This document shows positions 7,933-16,732 of a stretch of 64,000 nt of DNA, piece by piece (position 1 is the stretch's first letter; every line of letters begins with the position of its first letter). The notes below the pieces were generated by a model. The model made no database searches, was not told where the DNA came from, and saw only the letters and a program-made list of their open reading frames with translations. The stretch covers positions 540,156 to 604,155 of the forward strand of contig NZ_CANMRQ010000001.1 in NCBI RefSeq assembly GCF_947500325.1, written 5' to 3'. This DNA is from an uncultured Lacinutrix sp. (GTDB lineage Bacteria > Bacteroidota > Bacteroidia > Flavobacteriales > Flavobacteriaceae). The position numbers and the translations under genes were made by a program.

Positions 7933-8556
7933 TTATGTATGATCTATAAATCCTTTATATCTAATTTCTATTCCTAATTCATTAGCTAGTTTTTTTAGTA
8001 GTTTTTTCGATTTACTAAGAAGCATTTGCTTCGTTTTATAATCTCCCTTTTCAAAGATGTGAGATGGATTTATATTAAACACTTTAATGTGTTGTTTGTT
8101 TTTAGTCAAAAATTCAATGTCTACCCAGAATCTGTTTTTTATTATCGTACCAGTTTCTGAATCACTTAAATCTACTTCGTCTTTATTTAAACGATATGTA
8201 ATTAAGCTTATATCTGATATATTTATCTTGTGACTTTTATATTTGGTGGATTTTAATTCTACAATATTTGCGCTTTTTCGAATTGTAATTAATTCTTTAG
8301 TTGGTTCTAATAATCTTGATATAGAATATGATATTTTTTGGAAAGCAACAAACCCAAAAACCAAAATGAAAAAAATTAAAATTCATGAGAAATCGTCTAT
8401 CACATTAATTGCCATCCAAATACTAAATACTAGGCTAGATAAACCTAATAACATTGAGGTTGAAATATCAAACCAATCTTTAGAAGATCTATTGTAATTT
8501 AGTATTGTGGCTGATTTCTCTTTATCAAATTCAAAATTTCCAAATTGTTGTTTCAT
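7933..8556 (-). pseudogene. two-helix membrane protein gene interrupted by one in-frame TGA
   Basis: From an ATG at 8556 the frame encodes 57 residues (MKQQFGNFEFDKEK..., first hydrophobic helix around residues 37-53), then a TGA at 8385-8383. It continues in the same frame without another stop to 7933 (second hydrophobic helix ILIFFILVFGFVAF, then a soluble domain ending GIEIRYKGFIDHT). Joined, it would be 207 positions: two adjacent helices plus a cytosolic domain, a common small Bacteroidota membrane-protein layout. A TTG at 8364 could restart translation but would leave a partial second helix. Best read as a recent nonsense mutation or a sequencing error. The function is not recognised. 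Confidence 0.65.
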
Positions 8557-8611
8557 TTAATAGATATTGAGTCTATTTGTACGACGTTTGACTGTAATAA
8601 TAGTTACAGTT

Positions 8612-9259
8612 TTAATTCAATCTTTTTATTGCAGAAAAGGCTTTATCAACAAGATGATCTTCTACTAAAACTGTAAATTCATTTGTAGTAGAAATTACTT
8701 CGTATAATGAGATACCTTCCCAAGCAAAACGCTTAAATATTTGATAGTATAATCCAGATACTTTAGAGTTGTTTTCTGGTAAACGAATACTAATAGCAGA
8801 AAGATTTTCTTGTAAACCAATCATGGTTTCGTTTTTAAAATGTTCTTGTATTTTTTGTTTTTCGGTAGCAGAAATCACCATGTTGCTTTCATGAATACCT
8901 CTAGAAAATCCGTAAAAAATATTAGTATCTATGCTTTCTAATATTTTGCTATGGCTATTGACTAAGGTTTTTGAATTTTGGAAGGTAAAATCAATTAAAT
9001 TTGATCGTACAGTTATATCTCCTAAATGCTTTAATACAGCCTTTAATTTATTTGAATGCCTCAAGTCTTTTGGAGGATTATAGCGTCTCAAAGCCATCAT
9101 TATAGCTCCGGTTTTCACGGGTTTTCTAAGCATGACACTTATAGGTGTTTGTAACTCTTCTGCTAGAGCAGAGAAGTTAATAATGCTTCGTGATAATGCT
9201 TCTTCAAGAAAAGGTTGGGTAACTAAAATTTCTTCAACACAAGTTGCTATAGTTTTCAT
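8612..9259 (-). CDS. ACT-domain-like protein divergent from aspartate kinase
   Basis: A 215-residue soluble protein. The C-terminal part has ACT-like strand/helix texture (GLQENLSAISIRLPENNSKV, then FAWEGISLYEVISTTNEFTV and DHLVDKAFSAIKRL), resembling the repeats at the end of aspartate kinase. The N-terminal 60 residues are helical (EEILVTQPFLEEALSRSI). It is divergently adjacent (102-bp gap) to the aspartate kinase gene, so an amino-acid-sensing regulatory role is a reasonable inference. There is no catalytic motif. It could be a regulator of the aspartate pathway or a stand-alone sensor. Confidence 0.6.
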   Translation of the reverse strand: MKTIATCVEEILVTQPFLEEALSRSIINFSALAEELQTPISVMLRKPVKTGAIMMALRRYNPPKDLRHSNKLKAVLKHLGDITVRSNLIDFTFQNSKTLVNSHSKILESIDTNIFYGFSRGIHESNMVISATEKQKIQEHFKNETMIGLQENLSAISIRLPENNSKVSGLYYQIFKRFAWEGISLYEVISTTNEFTVLVEDHLVDKAFSAIKRLN

Positions 9260-9361
9260 AATGTTAATTATTTAACAGATTGTGTAAAAGTAGACTAATT
9301 TTTTTATTTTCATTTATAATAATGGATTACAGTGTAATTTGGCCTTTTAAATAAGAATAGT

Positions 9362-10696
9362 ATGTTGGTATTAAAATTTGGAGGTACATCTGTTGGGTCT
9401 ATAGAGAATATGACTAATGTAAAAAACATTATCAATGATGGTGAGAAGAAAGTAGTTGTTTTATCTGCTATGTCTGGGACTACAAATGCTTTGGTAGATA
9501 TTTCAGAATTCATAAGAGCAAAGGAACTAGAAGTAGCCTTAATAAAAATAAATGAGTTGTATGATATCTATAAAAAAACGGTTAAAGACTTATTAAGTGA
9601 CACCTTTTTAATTATTGAGGCTGAAGCATACGTTAATACTATTTTTTCTGGTTTAATAGATTTGCTTAATATTAATTACTCTGAGTTGTTGCATAATAAA
9701 ATTGTTGCTCAAGGTGAATTATTGTCTACTTTTTTATTTAGCCGCTTTTTATTTCAAGAGAATATAAAAGTCGCTTTGTTACCTGCTTTAGATTTTATGA
9801 GAGTCGATAAAAATAATGAACCAGATGATTTTTATATAAAACAAAATTTTAATAGAATTATAAATGAAATTTCCGATGTAGATATATACATCACACAGGG
9901 TTTTGTATGTTTAGATGCTGAAGGTACTATCTCTAATTTACAACGTGGCGGAAGTGATTATACTGCAACAATTATTGGTGCAGCAATAGAGGCTAAAGAA
10001 GTTCAAATTTGGACAGATATTGATGGCTTTCATAATAATGATCCTCGTTTTGTAGAAAATACTAAAGCGATTTCAAATCTTTCTTTTAATGAGGCTGCAG
10101 AATTGGCTTATTTTGGGGCAAAAATTTTGCATCCGCAAACGGTAGTACCTGTTCGGACATTAAATATTCCTGTGCGATTAAAAAACACCATGTCTCCGGA
10201 TTCTTACGGAACTTTAATTACCAATGAAATTCATGGAGAAGGCATTAAGGCTATAGCCGCTAAAGATAATATATATGCTATTAAAATTAAATCGGCTAGA
10301 ATGTTGCAAGCCTATGGATTTTTAAAGAAGGTCTTCGAGGTTTTTGAAAAGTATGAAACAGCAATAGATATGATAACCACTTCTGAAATTGCTGTGTCAT
10401 TAACTATAGATGATGACACACATTTAAAAGCTATAGTAGAAGAGCTAGAAAAAATTGCAAATGTAGAAGTTGATGATTATATGAGTATTGTATGTTTAGT
10501 TGGTAATACTATTATTTACCATCAAGATACACCTCAGTTATTTCAAGTACTACAAGATGTAAATGTTAGAATGATTGCATATGGCGGTAGCAATAACAAT
10601 ATTTCCTTATTGGTAAATACTAGTGATAAAAAAGAGACATTACGAAAATTACAACGTTATGTTTTTGAACATAGTGATCGCCTAGTGTTGAATTAG
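9362..10696 (+). CDS. lysC: aspartate kinase
   Basis: ATP-dependent phosphorylation of L-aspartate, the first step towards lysine, threonine and methionine; cytosolic. The N-terminus has the nucleotide-binding KFGGTSVGS (from residue 5). Further motifs are QGFVCLDAEGTISNLQRGGSD and IWTDIDGFHNNDPR, with EAAELAYFGAKILHPQTV closing the kinase domain near residue 260. Residues about 300-444 form paired ACT domains for allosteric control. The 444-residue length fits a monofunctional enzyme without homoserine dehydrogenase. The gene symbol is by family; paralogues such as the thrA kinase half cannot be excluded. Confidence 0.9.
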   Translation: MLVLKFGGTSVGSIENMTNVKNIINDGEKKVVVLSAMSGTTNALVDISEFIRAKELEVALIKINELYDIYKKTVKDLLSDTFLIIEAEAYVNTIFSGLIDLLNINYSELLHNKIVAQGELLSTFLFSRFLFQENIKVALLPALDFMRVDKNNEPDDFYIKQNFNRIINEISDVDIYITQGFVCLDAEGTISNLQRGGSDYTATIIGAAIEAKEVQIWTDIDGFHNNDPRFVENTKAISNLSFNEAAELAYFGAKILHPQTVVPVRTLNIPVRLKNTMSPDSYGTLITNEIHGEGIKAIAAKDNIYAIKIKSARMLQAYGFLKKVFEVFEKYETAIDMITTSEIAVSLTIDDDTHLKAIVEELEKIANVEVDDYMSIVCLVGNTIIYHQDTPQLFQVLQDVNVRMIAYGGSNNNISLLVNTSDKKETLRKLQRYVFEHSDRLVLN

Positions 10697-10788
10697 AATT
10701 TAAAATATGAATTTGGAAGTTTACTTTTTATAAAGGCTTTAACATTAGTCAATTACATATTTAGCTATATTTATATAAAACCTTTATT

Positions 10789-11232
10789 ATGAAACCTTTT
10801 ATTTTTTTATGTGTTTTGTTTTTTACATTACAAGTTTCAGCCCAAGAAAAAGAGTTAGCAACTAAGAATGTTACAATTGCTGCAAATAATTATATTGATA
10901 CTTTTTATAAAGCAGATACAACATTAGCTTATAAAAGTGTTCATAAAAAGTTACGGAAAGTAGGTTGGTGGTTTGATGAAAAGAAAGGAAAATATTCTGA
11001 TGATTCTGAAATGCCTTTTGATAAACTTATAAGTTTGTCAAAACGTTGGAATAAAAAAGGAGACAAAGTAAATGAATCTACTCCAAGAAATATTGAAGTT
11101 TTAGATGTTTCAGATAAAATTGCAGTAGTAAAAGTTACTGCAGCTTGGGGTATTGACTATTTAAATATGGTTAATACCAACGAAGGTTGGCAAACAATAA
11201 ATATTGTTTGGCAAACGAAACCTAAATTTTAA
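10789..11232 (+). CDS. secreted NTF2-like protein (lumazine_bd_2 type)
   Basis: Signal peptide ending VSAQ (residue 19), then a 125-residue domain of the NTF2-like fold. NNYIDTFYKADTTLAYKSVHKKL and the later RNIEVLDVSDKIAVVKVTAAWG and WQTINIVWQ are typical of the putative lumazine-binding (Lumazine_bd_2) family in Bacteroidota. No catalytic residues can be named. Predicted periplasmic. It stands alone, 92 bases after lysC, and converges on the DUF2071 gene. Confidence 0.75.
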   Translation: MKPFIFLCVLFFTLQVSAQEKELATKNVTIAANNYIDTFYKADTTLAYKSVHKKLRKVGWWFDEKKGKYSDDSEMPFDKLISLSKRWNKKGDKVNESTPRNIEVLDVSDKIAVVKVTAAWGIDYLNMVNTNEGWQTINIVWQTKPKF

Positions 11233-11265
11233 TTACACATTAAAAATGTGAAGTTTACTCTTTTT

Positions 11266-11976
11266 TTACTGTATAGTTTTTTTATTTTCAACTGTTATTT
11301 CAGAACCTTCAGCTAACATAACAGAATGTGGTTTAAGCTTAGTTAAAAAGCTAAAAGTGTTACCATAAACAGCCCCAAAGTCGACATTTATTTCATAATC
11401 TGTAACATTATACTGTTTCCACTTTGGGTGAGTAACTTCGTATTCATTAGTTTTTGTCTCACTATGTTTTGCATAGCCCCAATAATGCTCTGTGATAAAT
11501 TCTGTTTCGCTATTTAATGGGATCTCTATTTGTGTTTTATCTGCTCTAATTATAAATGATTGCCAGTTAGAGTTATGTTTCCAATGGTATTCTATAAGCT
11601 TTTCATTATCAATATCTTCCCATTTATGCAGCATTGGCATTGTTTCGTAATTCTCTTTATATACAGTATTCGCAACAAAAGTTAAAGCTGGTTTAGGTAC
11701 TATTTCTTTAATAAATACAACACCGCGTTTCCACTCATTATTCTCAAGCCTTTTAACATAAAAGCGTAAATTAACCTCTTCAAAATTGATGTGAAAAGGA
11801 ATCTTAATGCCTAATAGCTTAGTGTTTAAAAACATAAAACCTACTAGACTTATATAACATTTGTTATTCCATAAATCTAGCTCCGTACCATAAGGAACAT
11901 AAGGTGATAAGATTGATGGATCAATCTCATAGTTTGCTATAGCAAGTTTTCGCCATTCTGCCTTGAGGAAACTCAT
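11266..11976 (-). CDS. DUF2071 (YqjF-like) protein
   Basis: A 236-residue cytosolic protein matching the DUF2071/YqjF family. It opens with FLKAEWRKLAIANYEIDP and LSPYVPYGTELDLWNNKCY, followed by LVGFMFLNTKLLGIKIPFH and NLRFYVKR, and ends with LLAEGSEITV-type strands. The family is acetoacetate-decarboxylase-like in fold but its reaction is unknown. It is six bases downstream of the Xaa-Pro aminopeptidase gene and probably cotranscribed. Confidence 0.85.
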   Translation of the reverse strand: MSFLKAEWRKLAIANYEIDPSILSPYVPYGTELDLWNNKCYISLVGFMFLNTKLLGIKIPFHINFEEVNLRFYVKRLENNEWKRGVVFIKEIVPKPALTFVANTVYKENYETMPMLHKWEDIDNEKLIEYHWKHNSNWQSFIIRADKTQIEIPLNSETEFITEHYWGYAKHSETKTNEYEVTHPKWKQYNVTDYEINVDFGAVYGNTFSFLTKLKPHSVMLAEGSEITVENKKTIQ

Positions 11977-11982
11977 TTTGTT

Positions 11983-13275
11983 TTATGTATTCATTAAATC
12001 TTCAATTTCATCAACTTCAATAGGAATGTTTCTCATTAAATTAAAAGGATTTCCGCTTTTTTGGATGACTACATCATCTTCTAAACGAATACCAAAACCT
12101 TCATCTGGAATATAAATACCAGGTTCTACAGTAAATACCATGTTTGCTTGCATAGGCTCAGTTAAAATACCATAATCATGTGTGTCTAGTCCCATATGAT
12201 GAGATGTACCATGCATAAAGTATTTTTTGTAAGCAGGCCAATCTGGGTTTTCGTTTTGAACATCTGCTTTATCAATTAAACCTAAGCCTAATAGTTCTTT
12301 TGTCATTAATTTACCAACTTCAACATGGTATTCTGCCCATAATGTTCCAGGGGTAAGCATTTTAGTGGCTTCATTTTTAACCCTTAAAACTGCGTTGTAA
12401 ACGTCTTTTTGTCTGTCTGTAAACTGTCCAGATACAGGAATGGTACGTGACATATCACTAGAGTAATTAGCGTATTCTGCACCTATATCTAGTAAAATTA
12501 AATCGCCTGCTTTACATTGTTGGTTGTTCTCTATATAATGTAACACATTTGCGTTTTTTCCAGAGGCTACAATTGGTGTGTAAGCGAATTTTTTAGAACG
12601 GTTTCTTAAAAATTCATGCATAAATTCTGCTTCAATTTCAAACTCCCAAACATCAGGTTTTACAAAACCTAAAATACGACGAAAGCCTTTTTCTGTAATG
12701 TTACAAGCAGTTTGTATTAAGTCTATTTCTATTTGGTCTTTTACAGAACGTAAACGTTGTAAAATTGGATTGCTTTTTGCTACATTATGTGCAGGGTATT
12801 TATCTTTTAACCATTTTGTAAAACGATCTTCACGAGTTTCGGTTTCTACATTAGCACGATAATGTTCATTAGTGTTTATATATACCGTTTCTGCTTGAGT
12901 CATAATCTCAAACATTATTTTTTCTAAGTCTTGTAACCAGTAAACCGTTTTAATGCCACTAGTAGCTAATGCTGCTTCTTTGGTTAGTTTTTCTCCTTCC
13001 CAAACAGCAATATGCTCATTCGTTTCTTTTAAAAATAAAATTTCGCGATGTTTTTCAATTGGACAATCTGGAAATAGAACTAAAATGCTTTCTTCTTGAT
13101 CAACACCACTTAAATAGAAAATATCTCTATGCTGTTCAAAAGGCATTGTACTATCTGCACTAATTGGATAGATGTCATTAGAATTAAATACCGCTAGACT
13201 TTTAGGTTGCATTTGAGCAGTAAAGTTTTTACGATTTTTTATAAAAAGAGAGTTGTCTATTTTGTGATACTTCAT
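11983..13275 (-). CDS. pepP: Xaa-Pro aminopeptidase (aminopeptidase P, M24)
   Basis: Removes N-terminal residues preceding proline; cytosolic two-metal enzyme. The N-terminal domain (to about residue 170) is the non-catalytic creatinase-like half. The pita-bread domain follows with its metal ligands: two Asp in DIGAEYANYSSDMSRT, His in FMHGTSHHMGLDTHD, Glu in FTVEPGIYIPDEGFG and Glu in IRLEDDVV. The 430-residue length is normal. The ATG at 13275 is followed by the usual MKYHKIDNSLF-type start. First gene of a two-gene unit with the DUF2071 protein. Confidence 0.92.
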   Translation of the reverse strand: MKYHKIDNSLFIKNRKNFTAQMQPKSLAVFNSNDIYPISADSTMPFEQHRDIFYLSGVDQEESILVLFPDCPIEKHREILFLKETNEHIAVWEGEKLTKEAALATSGIKTVYWLQDLEKIMFEIMTQAETVYINTNEHYRANVETETREDRFTKWLKDKYPAHNVAKSNPILQRLRSVKDQIEIDLIQTACNITEKGFRRILGFVKPDVWEFEIEAEFMHEFLRNRSKKFAYTPIVASGKNANVLHYIENNQQCKAGDLILLDIGAEYANYSSDMSRTIPVSGQFTDRQKDVYNAVLRVKNEATKMLTPGTLWAEYHVEVGKLMTKELLGLGLIDKADVQNENPDWPAYKKYFMHGTSHHMGLDTHDYGILTEPMQANMVFTVEPGIYIPDEGFGIRLEDDVVIQKSGNPFNLMRNIPIEVDEIEDLMNT

Positions 13276-13350
13276 TGGAAAATTATTTTTTACTCATCAA
13301 AAAGATGGAAATATGTTACTTTTCCTCAAAAATAATCAGATTATAATAAA

Positions 13351-13371
13351 AAAGATGCTTTAAGCACCTTT
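13351..13371 (-). terminator. intrinsic terminator of the EreA/ChaN-like gene
   Basis: Read on the minus strand the stem is AAAGGTGCT / AGCATCTTT with a TAA loop and one G.U pair, followed by a T-run from the A-stretch at 13347-13353. It lies 29 bases after the stop of the minus-strand gene at 13400. Confidence 0.6.
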
Positions 13372-13399
13372 TTATATAACATTTAATGTCTTTAATACA

Positions 13400-14662
13400 T
13401 TAATTTCTATTAGCTGTTGGTTCTTCATCAATAGGTAATAAAAGTTGATAGTCGTAACTGTAAATAAGGTTTCTCAATTTGTGGTAGTCACCTGTTTTAG
13501 GAAGTTGTATTTCATTGTTTTCTATAGCTTTTCTAATAGCTTTAAGGTTTATAATTGCCCATGCTTCTTTTTTTGCTAATGGAAAAAATACTTTATAGCG
13601 TTTATAGCTTCGTTTATATTTTTCAAAATTATTAACGATTTTTCCGTTTTCCTCTTTATAAAAAGGCTGCCAGGTATTAATACAAGTAGTTATAGTACCA
13701 TTCTTTTTTGCTAAAGACTCTGTAAGCTCGCCTATGTCGTAAGCGCCATTTACAAATGTTTTTTTTGCATGTAAACTTCCAATTTTTGTGAATATTTTTG
13801 GATTCTTTTCAGTTTTTGAAGCTGCGTTATAATGTTTCATAAAATTATTTCGCATATAACTAATACGATCTACGTGAGAATCGTTTCTCCAATTTATGTA
13901 TATATCCCAACTAATTTTTAAATCTTTAATAATAGCTTGCGCTTTTTTGTTAGAACTTTCAAAAGCTTTAAAATACTCAATAACAGCTTTCTCTTTTTTT
14001 ATTGGTCCATAAGCTCCATCAATTTCTTCTTTTAAATCAGCAATGAAATGTTTATACATTATAGCTTTTGCTTCATTTTGAAGCCTAATTATATTGGAGT
14101 AATTTGATGTTTCTTTAGCTGTTTCTGTTAATTCGTCCATTAAAAAAAATGTTGAAAAATAAAATTCTTGATCTAAACCCCATAGCTTCATATTGTATGT
14201 TCTGGCTTCTTTTAAAAATTCAGCATCTGTAACACTTGTAAAGAATGGAATAGGTACAGCGGTTTCTCCTCCTTGAGACACAGAATATTTAGAATTAAAA
14301 GATTTTAGATTTTCTACACTTTGACTTGCTGGAGTTGTTAATTTAGTGAGTTTTTCTGCAGAATGTGGACCAACTTCAATGGCAAAATGTTTAAATCCTG
14401 AATTGGCTAATAAAGGAATAAACGCTTTATTAAATATGGAGGTTTGTTCAGAATTATGCATTTCTCCATAGACTACAAATTGAGATTTAGCAGCTATATT
14501 TTCTAGTTCGACTTTTCCTTCTCCTAGAATTGCGTTATTTTTAATAGTAAAATAAGATAGATGGTTTTTGAGAATTTCAGTGTCTAAAATTGTCTGTTCG
14601 TTTTGTGAATTTACAGTAGAGTAAATAAATACTATACATAAAAATATGATTGATTTTTTCAT
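13400..14662 (-). CDS. secreted erythromycin-esterase/ChaN-like protein
   Basis: Signal peptide (MKKSIIFLCIVFIYSTVNSQ). The next conserved stretch is FVVYGEMHNSEQTSIFNKAF (around residues 60-85) followed by GFKHFAIEVGP, the Gly-Glu-x-His and Ile-Glu layout of the EreA/ChaN/TIKI group of metal-dependent hydrolase-like folds. Later IGSLHAKK supplies another His. A periplasmic or outer-membrane location is likely. The reaction is unknown; family members range from macrolide esterase to heme-binding lipoprotein and metalloprotease. The last 80 residues (FEKYKRSYKRYKVFFPLAKK and after) are unassigned. Single gene with its own terminator. Confidence 0.6.
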   Translation of the reverse strand: MKKSIIFLCIVFIYSTVNSQNEQTILDTEILKNHLSYFTIKNNAILGEGKVELENIAAKSQFVVYGEMHNSEQTSIFNKAFIPLLANSGFKHFAIEVGPHSAEKLTKLTTPASQSVENLKSFNSKYSVSQGGETAVPIPFFTSVTDAEFLKEARTYNMKLWGLDQEFYFSTFFLMDELTETAKETSNYSNIIRLQNEAKAIMYKHFIADLKEEIDGAYGPIKKEKAVIEYFKAFESSNKKAQAIIKDLKISWDIYINWRNDSHVDRISYMRNNFMKHYNAASKTEKNPKIFTKIGSLHAKKTFVNGAYDIGELTESLAKKNGTITTCINTWQPFYKEENGKIVNNFEKYKRSYKRYKVFFPLAKKEAWAIINLKAIRKAIENNEIQLPKTGDYHKLRNLIYSYDYQLLLPIDEEPTANRN

Positions 14663-14800
14663 GATATAAAGGTTTTAAAATTAAATCTTGAGTAAGATTA
14701 TTACATCTTATTTTAATCTTTAAAAAAATCTGACGTACTTATTAGTAAATTATATGAACACCGTATTTTATATTATTTTTATGTTTGTTGTCTAAAACAA

Positions 14801-14830
14801 TAAGTTGGTATAATAAAGTTATAAGTTGAT
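14801..14830 (+). promoter_or_regulatory. two LytTR-type binding sites spaced 21 bp
   Basis: TAAGTTGGT (14801-14809) and TAAGTTGAT (14822-14830) start 21 bp apart, two helical turns. Both fit the published LytTR-domain consensus [TA][AC][CA]GTTN[AG][TG]. They lie 44-74 bases upstream of a LytS/LytTR operon, suggesting autoregulation by its response regulator. Confidence 0.5.
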
Positions 14831-14874
14831 ATAATTAAACTAATAACTGTTTAGAATGGTATTAAATTCGTGAT

Positions 14875-15921
14875 ATGCAATTATCTAAAGAGCTTAAATA
14901 CAATATCCTTTTTGCTGTTCTACTGGTTTTTATTGGTGAAACATGGTCATATTCAAATGATATGATTTATAATAATACTAGAACCGAATGGTTTAGACCT
15001 GGAGCTGTTGTATTATTTATAACCTATAACATTTCATACTTTTCTGTATATACTATAAATTATTTAGTATTTGCACCTCGTTTTTTAAAACCTAATAAGA
15101 TTTTTCAATATATTTTTTCGTTTGTTGCTATGGTCTTAATTTTTGCAGCTATTCGCTTTTTTTTGGAAGAAATTTTAATTCTAGAATTATTTAATTTTCA
15201 CAATTATAATTTAAATAGACCCAATATCGTAGCGATATATTTGACAGATAGTACTATTTATGCAATGAGACCATGTTTGTATAGTAGTTTAATGTTCTTG
15301 TTTTTTAGGTTTACTGAAAATAAATCTCGTATGCATGAGTTAGAAATGCAACATCAGGAAGCTCAAATGACCATGTTGAAATCTCAGATAAGTCCACATT
15401 TTTTATTTAATACCTTAAACGGGTTTTATTCTGATTTATACGATAAGCAGCCAGAAACTGCAGACGATATTTTAAAATTATCAAATCTATTAAGATACGT
15501 AACCTATGATGCAAAGGCTAATTACATGCCTTTAAATAAGGAAATCTCTTTTATTGAAGATTATCTTTATTTCTATAAAAGGAGATATGAAGATGAGTTT
15601 TATGTAAATTTATCTATAAAAGGGAGTGTTGAGGGACAGCAAGTACCATCGTTGATGCTAATTCATTTTGTTGAAAATTTGTGTAAACATGGGATTATTA
15701 ATGATTCTAAAAAAACAGCAGTTATAGATATTGTTATAAATAATAATAGCCTAGAAATTCGCACAGAAAATGAAATAAACCCTTCAGAAAATTATATGGA
15801 TAAAGGCATTGGAACAAAAAATATTAAAAGACGTTTAAAGTTGTTCTTTGAGGATAATTATATTTTAAAAACTAATCATATTAAAGATACATATCTTACG
15901 TATTTAAAAATACCTCTGTAA
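14875..15921 (+). CDS. LytS-type sensor histidine kinase (pair 1)
   Basis: Inner-membrane sensor kinase of the His_kinase (PF06580) group. About four hydrophobic helices span residues 8-150, followed by a short coiled linker (MHELEMQHQEAQ). The phospho-acceptor His is near residue 173 in SQISPHFLFNTLNG. The C-terminal HATPase part has MLIHFVENLCKHG as the N-box and a weak G-box (GIGTKNIKRRLKL). There is no periplasmic domain, so the signal is probably sensed within the membrane. The stop overlaps the ATG of the response regulator gene (TAATG). Confidence 0.88.
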   Translation: MQLSKELKYNILFAVLLVFIGETWSYSNDMIYNNTRTEWFRPGAVVLFITYNISYFSVYTINYLVFAPRFLKPNKIFQYIFSFVAMVLIFAAIRFFLEEILILELFNFHNYNLNRPNIVAIYLTDSTIYAMRPCLYSSLMFLFFRFTENKSRMHELEMQHQEAQMTMLKSQISPHFLFNTLNGFYSDLYDKQPETADDILKLSNLLRYVTYDAKANYMPLNKEISFIEDYLYFYKRRYEDEFYVNLSIKGSVEGQQVPSLMLIHFVENLCKHGIINDSKKTAVIDIVINNNSLEIRTENEINPSENYMDKGIGTKNIKRRLKLFFEDNYILKTNHIKDTYLTYLKIPL

Positions 15922-16631
15922 TGCAAAAGCTTAAATGTATTATTATTGACGATGAGCCAGCAGCAATACGCTTACTAGAGCGATTCGTGTCTGATGTAGC
16001 CTTTTTAAAGCTCCAAAACACTTTTACTAAACCGCTAGAAGCACTCGCTTTTTTAGAAAGTAACCCAGTAGATTTAGTGTTTCTTGATGTCCAGATGCCT
16101 CAAATTACTGGTGTTCAATTATCAAAAATTATAAAACCAAGTATGCAAATTATATTCACCACTGCTTACTCTGAGTTTGCTATAGATAGTTATGAGGTTG
16201 CTGCAATCGATTATTTATTAAAGCCGTTTTCGTTCGAACGTTTTTATCAATCTGTTCTTAAAACTCAAACAAAATGTATAAAACCTTTTGTAAATCAAGA
16301 AGAAATAGGAAACTATATTTTTATTAAAACTGATGGCAAACATAATTTTAATCGTGTCTTTTTAGAAGATATTCTATACATAGAAGGTTTAAAAAATTAT
16401 GTATCTATACAGTTAAAAGAGGAGCAGATTATTACGTATAGTACTTTAAAACATTTATCTTATAGATTGCCTGAATTCCAATTTATCCAAATCCATAAAT
16501 CTTATATTATTGGGTTGTCTCATATAAATAAAATAGACAATGATACCGTATGGATTGGAGGAAAACAATTACCTATAGGTAATACTTATCGAAAAAAATT
16601 CTTCGAGATCATTAATGAAAAACAGCTTTAA
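15921..16631 (+). CDS. LytTR response regulator (pair 1)
   Basis: Receiver domain in residues 1-120, with acidic pocket IIDDEPAA, phospho-acceptor Asp near residue 56 in VFLDVQMPQ, TTAY and the Lys of LLKPFSFER. The LytTR DNA-binding domain covers about residues 135-236 (ILYIEGLKNYVSIQ, then FIQIHKSYIIGLSHI and LPIGNTYRKKF). Overlaps the kinase gene by one base and will be cotranslated. Likely binds the TAAGTTGRT repeats upstream of the operon. The next gene, a large propeller protein, is a possible target. Confidence 0.9.
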   Translation: MQKLKCIIIDDEPAAIRLLERFVSDVAFLKLQNTFTKPLEALAFLESNPVDLVFLDVQMPQITGVQLSKIIKPSMQIIFTTAYSEFAIDSYEVAAIDYLLKPFSFERFYQSVLKTQTKCIKPFVNQEEIGNYIFIKTDGKHNFNRVFLEDILYIEGLKNYVSIQLKEEQIITYSTLKHLSYRLPEFQFIQIHKSYIIGLSHINKIDNDTVWIGGKQLPIGNTYRKKFFEIINEKQL

Positions 16632-16732
16632 ATTATTTTTTTTCTATTTAGAATACTAAGCGTTAAAATAAATAGAAACAACAACTTTTAAGTAAAAAAA
16701 TGGTAATTTCATCCCATTAAAACGTAACTATT

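Noticed and set aside
8383..8385. TGA as a selenocysteine codon or programmed readthrough
   Set aside because: No SECIS-like hairpin is apparent next to it, there is no sel gene in the window, and the residue would lie in a membrane-helix boundary; a nonsense mutation is simpler.
8243..8497. 84-residue plus-strand frame over the interrupted membrane gene
   Set aside because: It overlaps the minus-strand frame whose membrane helices and continuity are clear, and has no family resemblance.
11236..11250. CACATT/AATGTG inverted repeat between convergent genes as a terminator
   Set aside because: Six-base AT-rich stem without an adjacent T-run on the plus strand; too weak to call.
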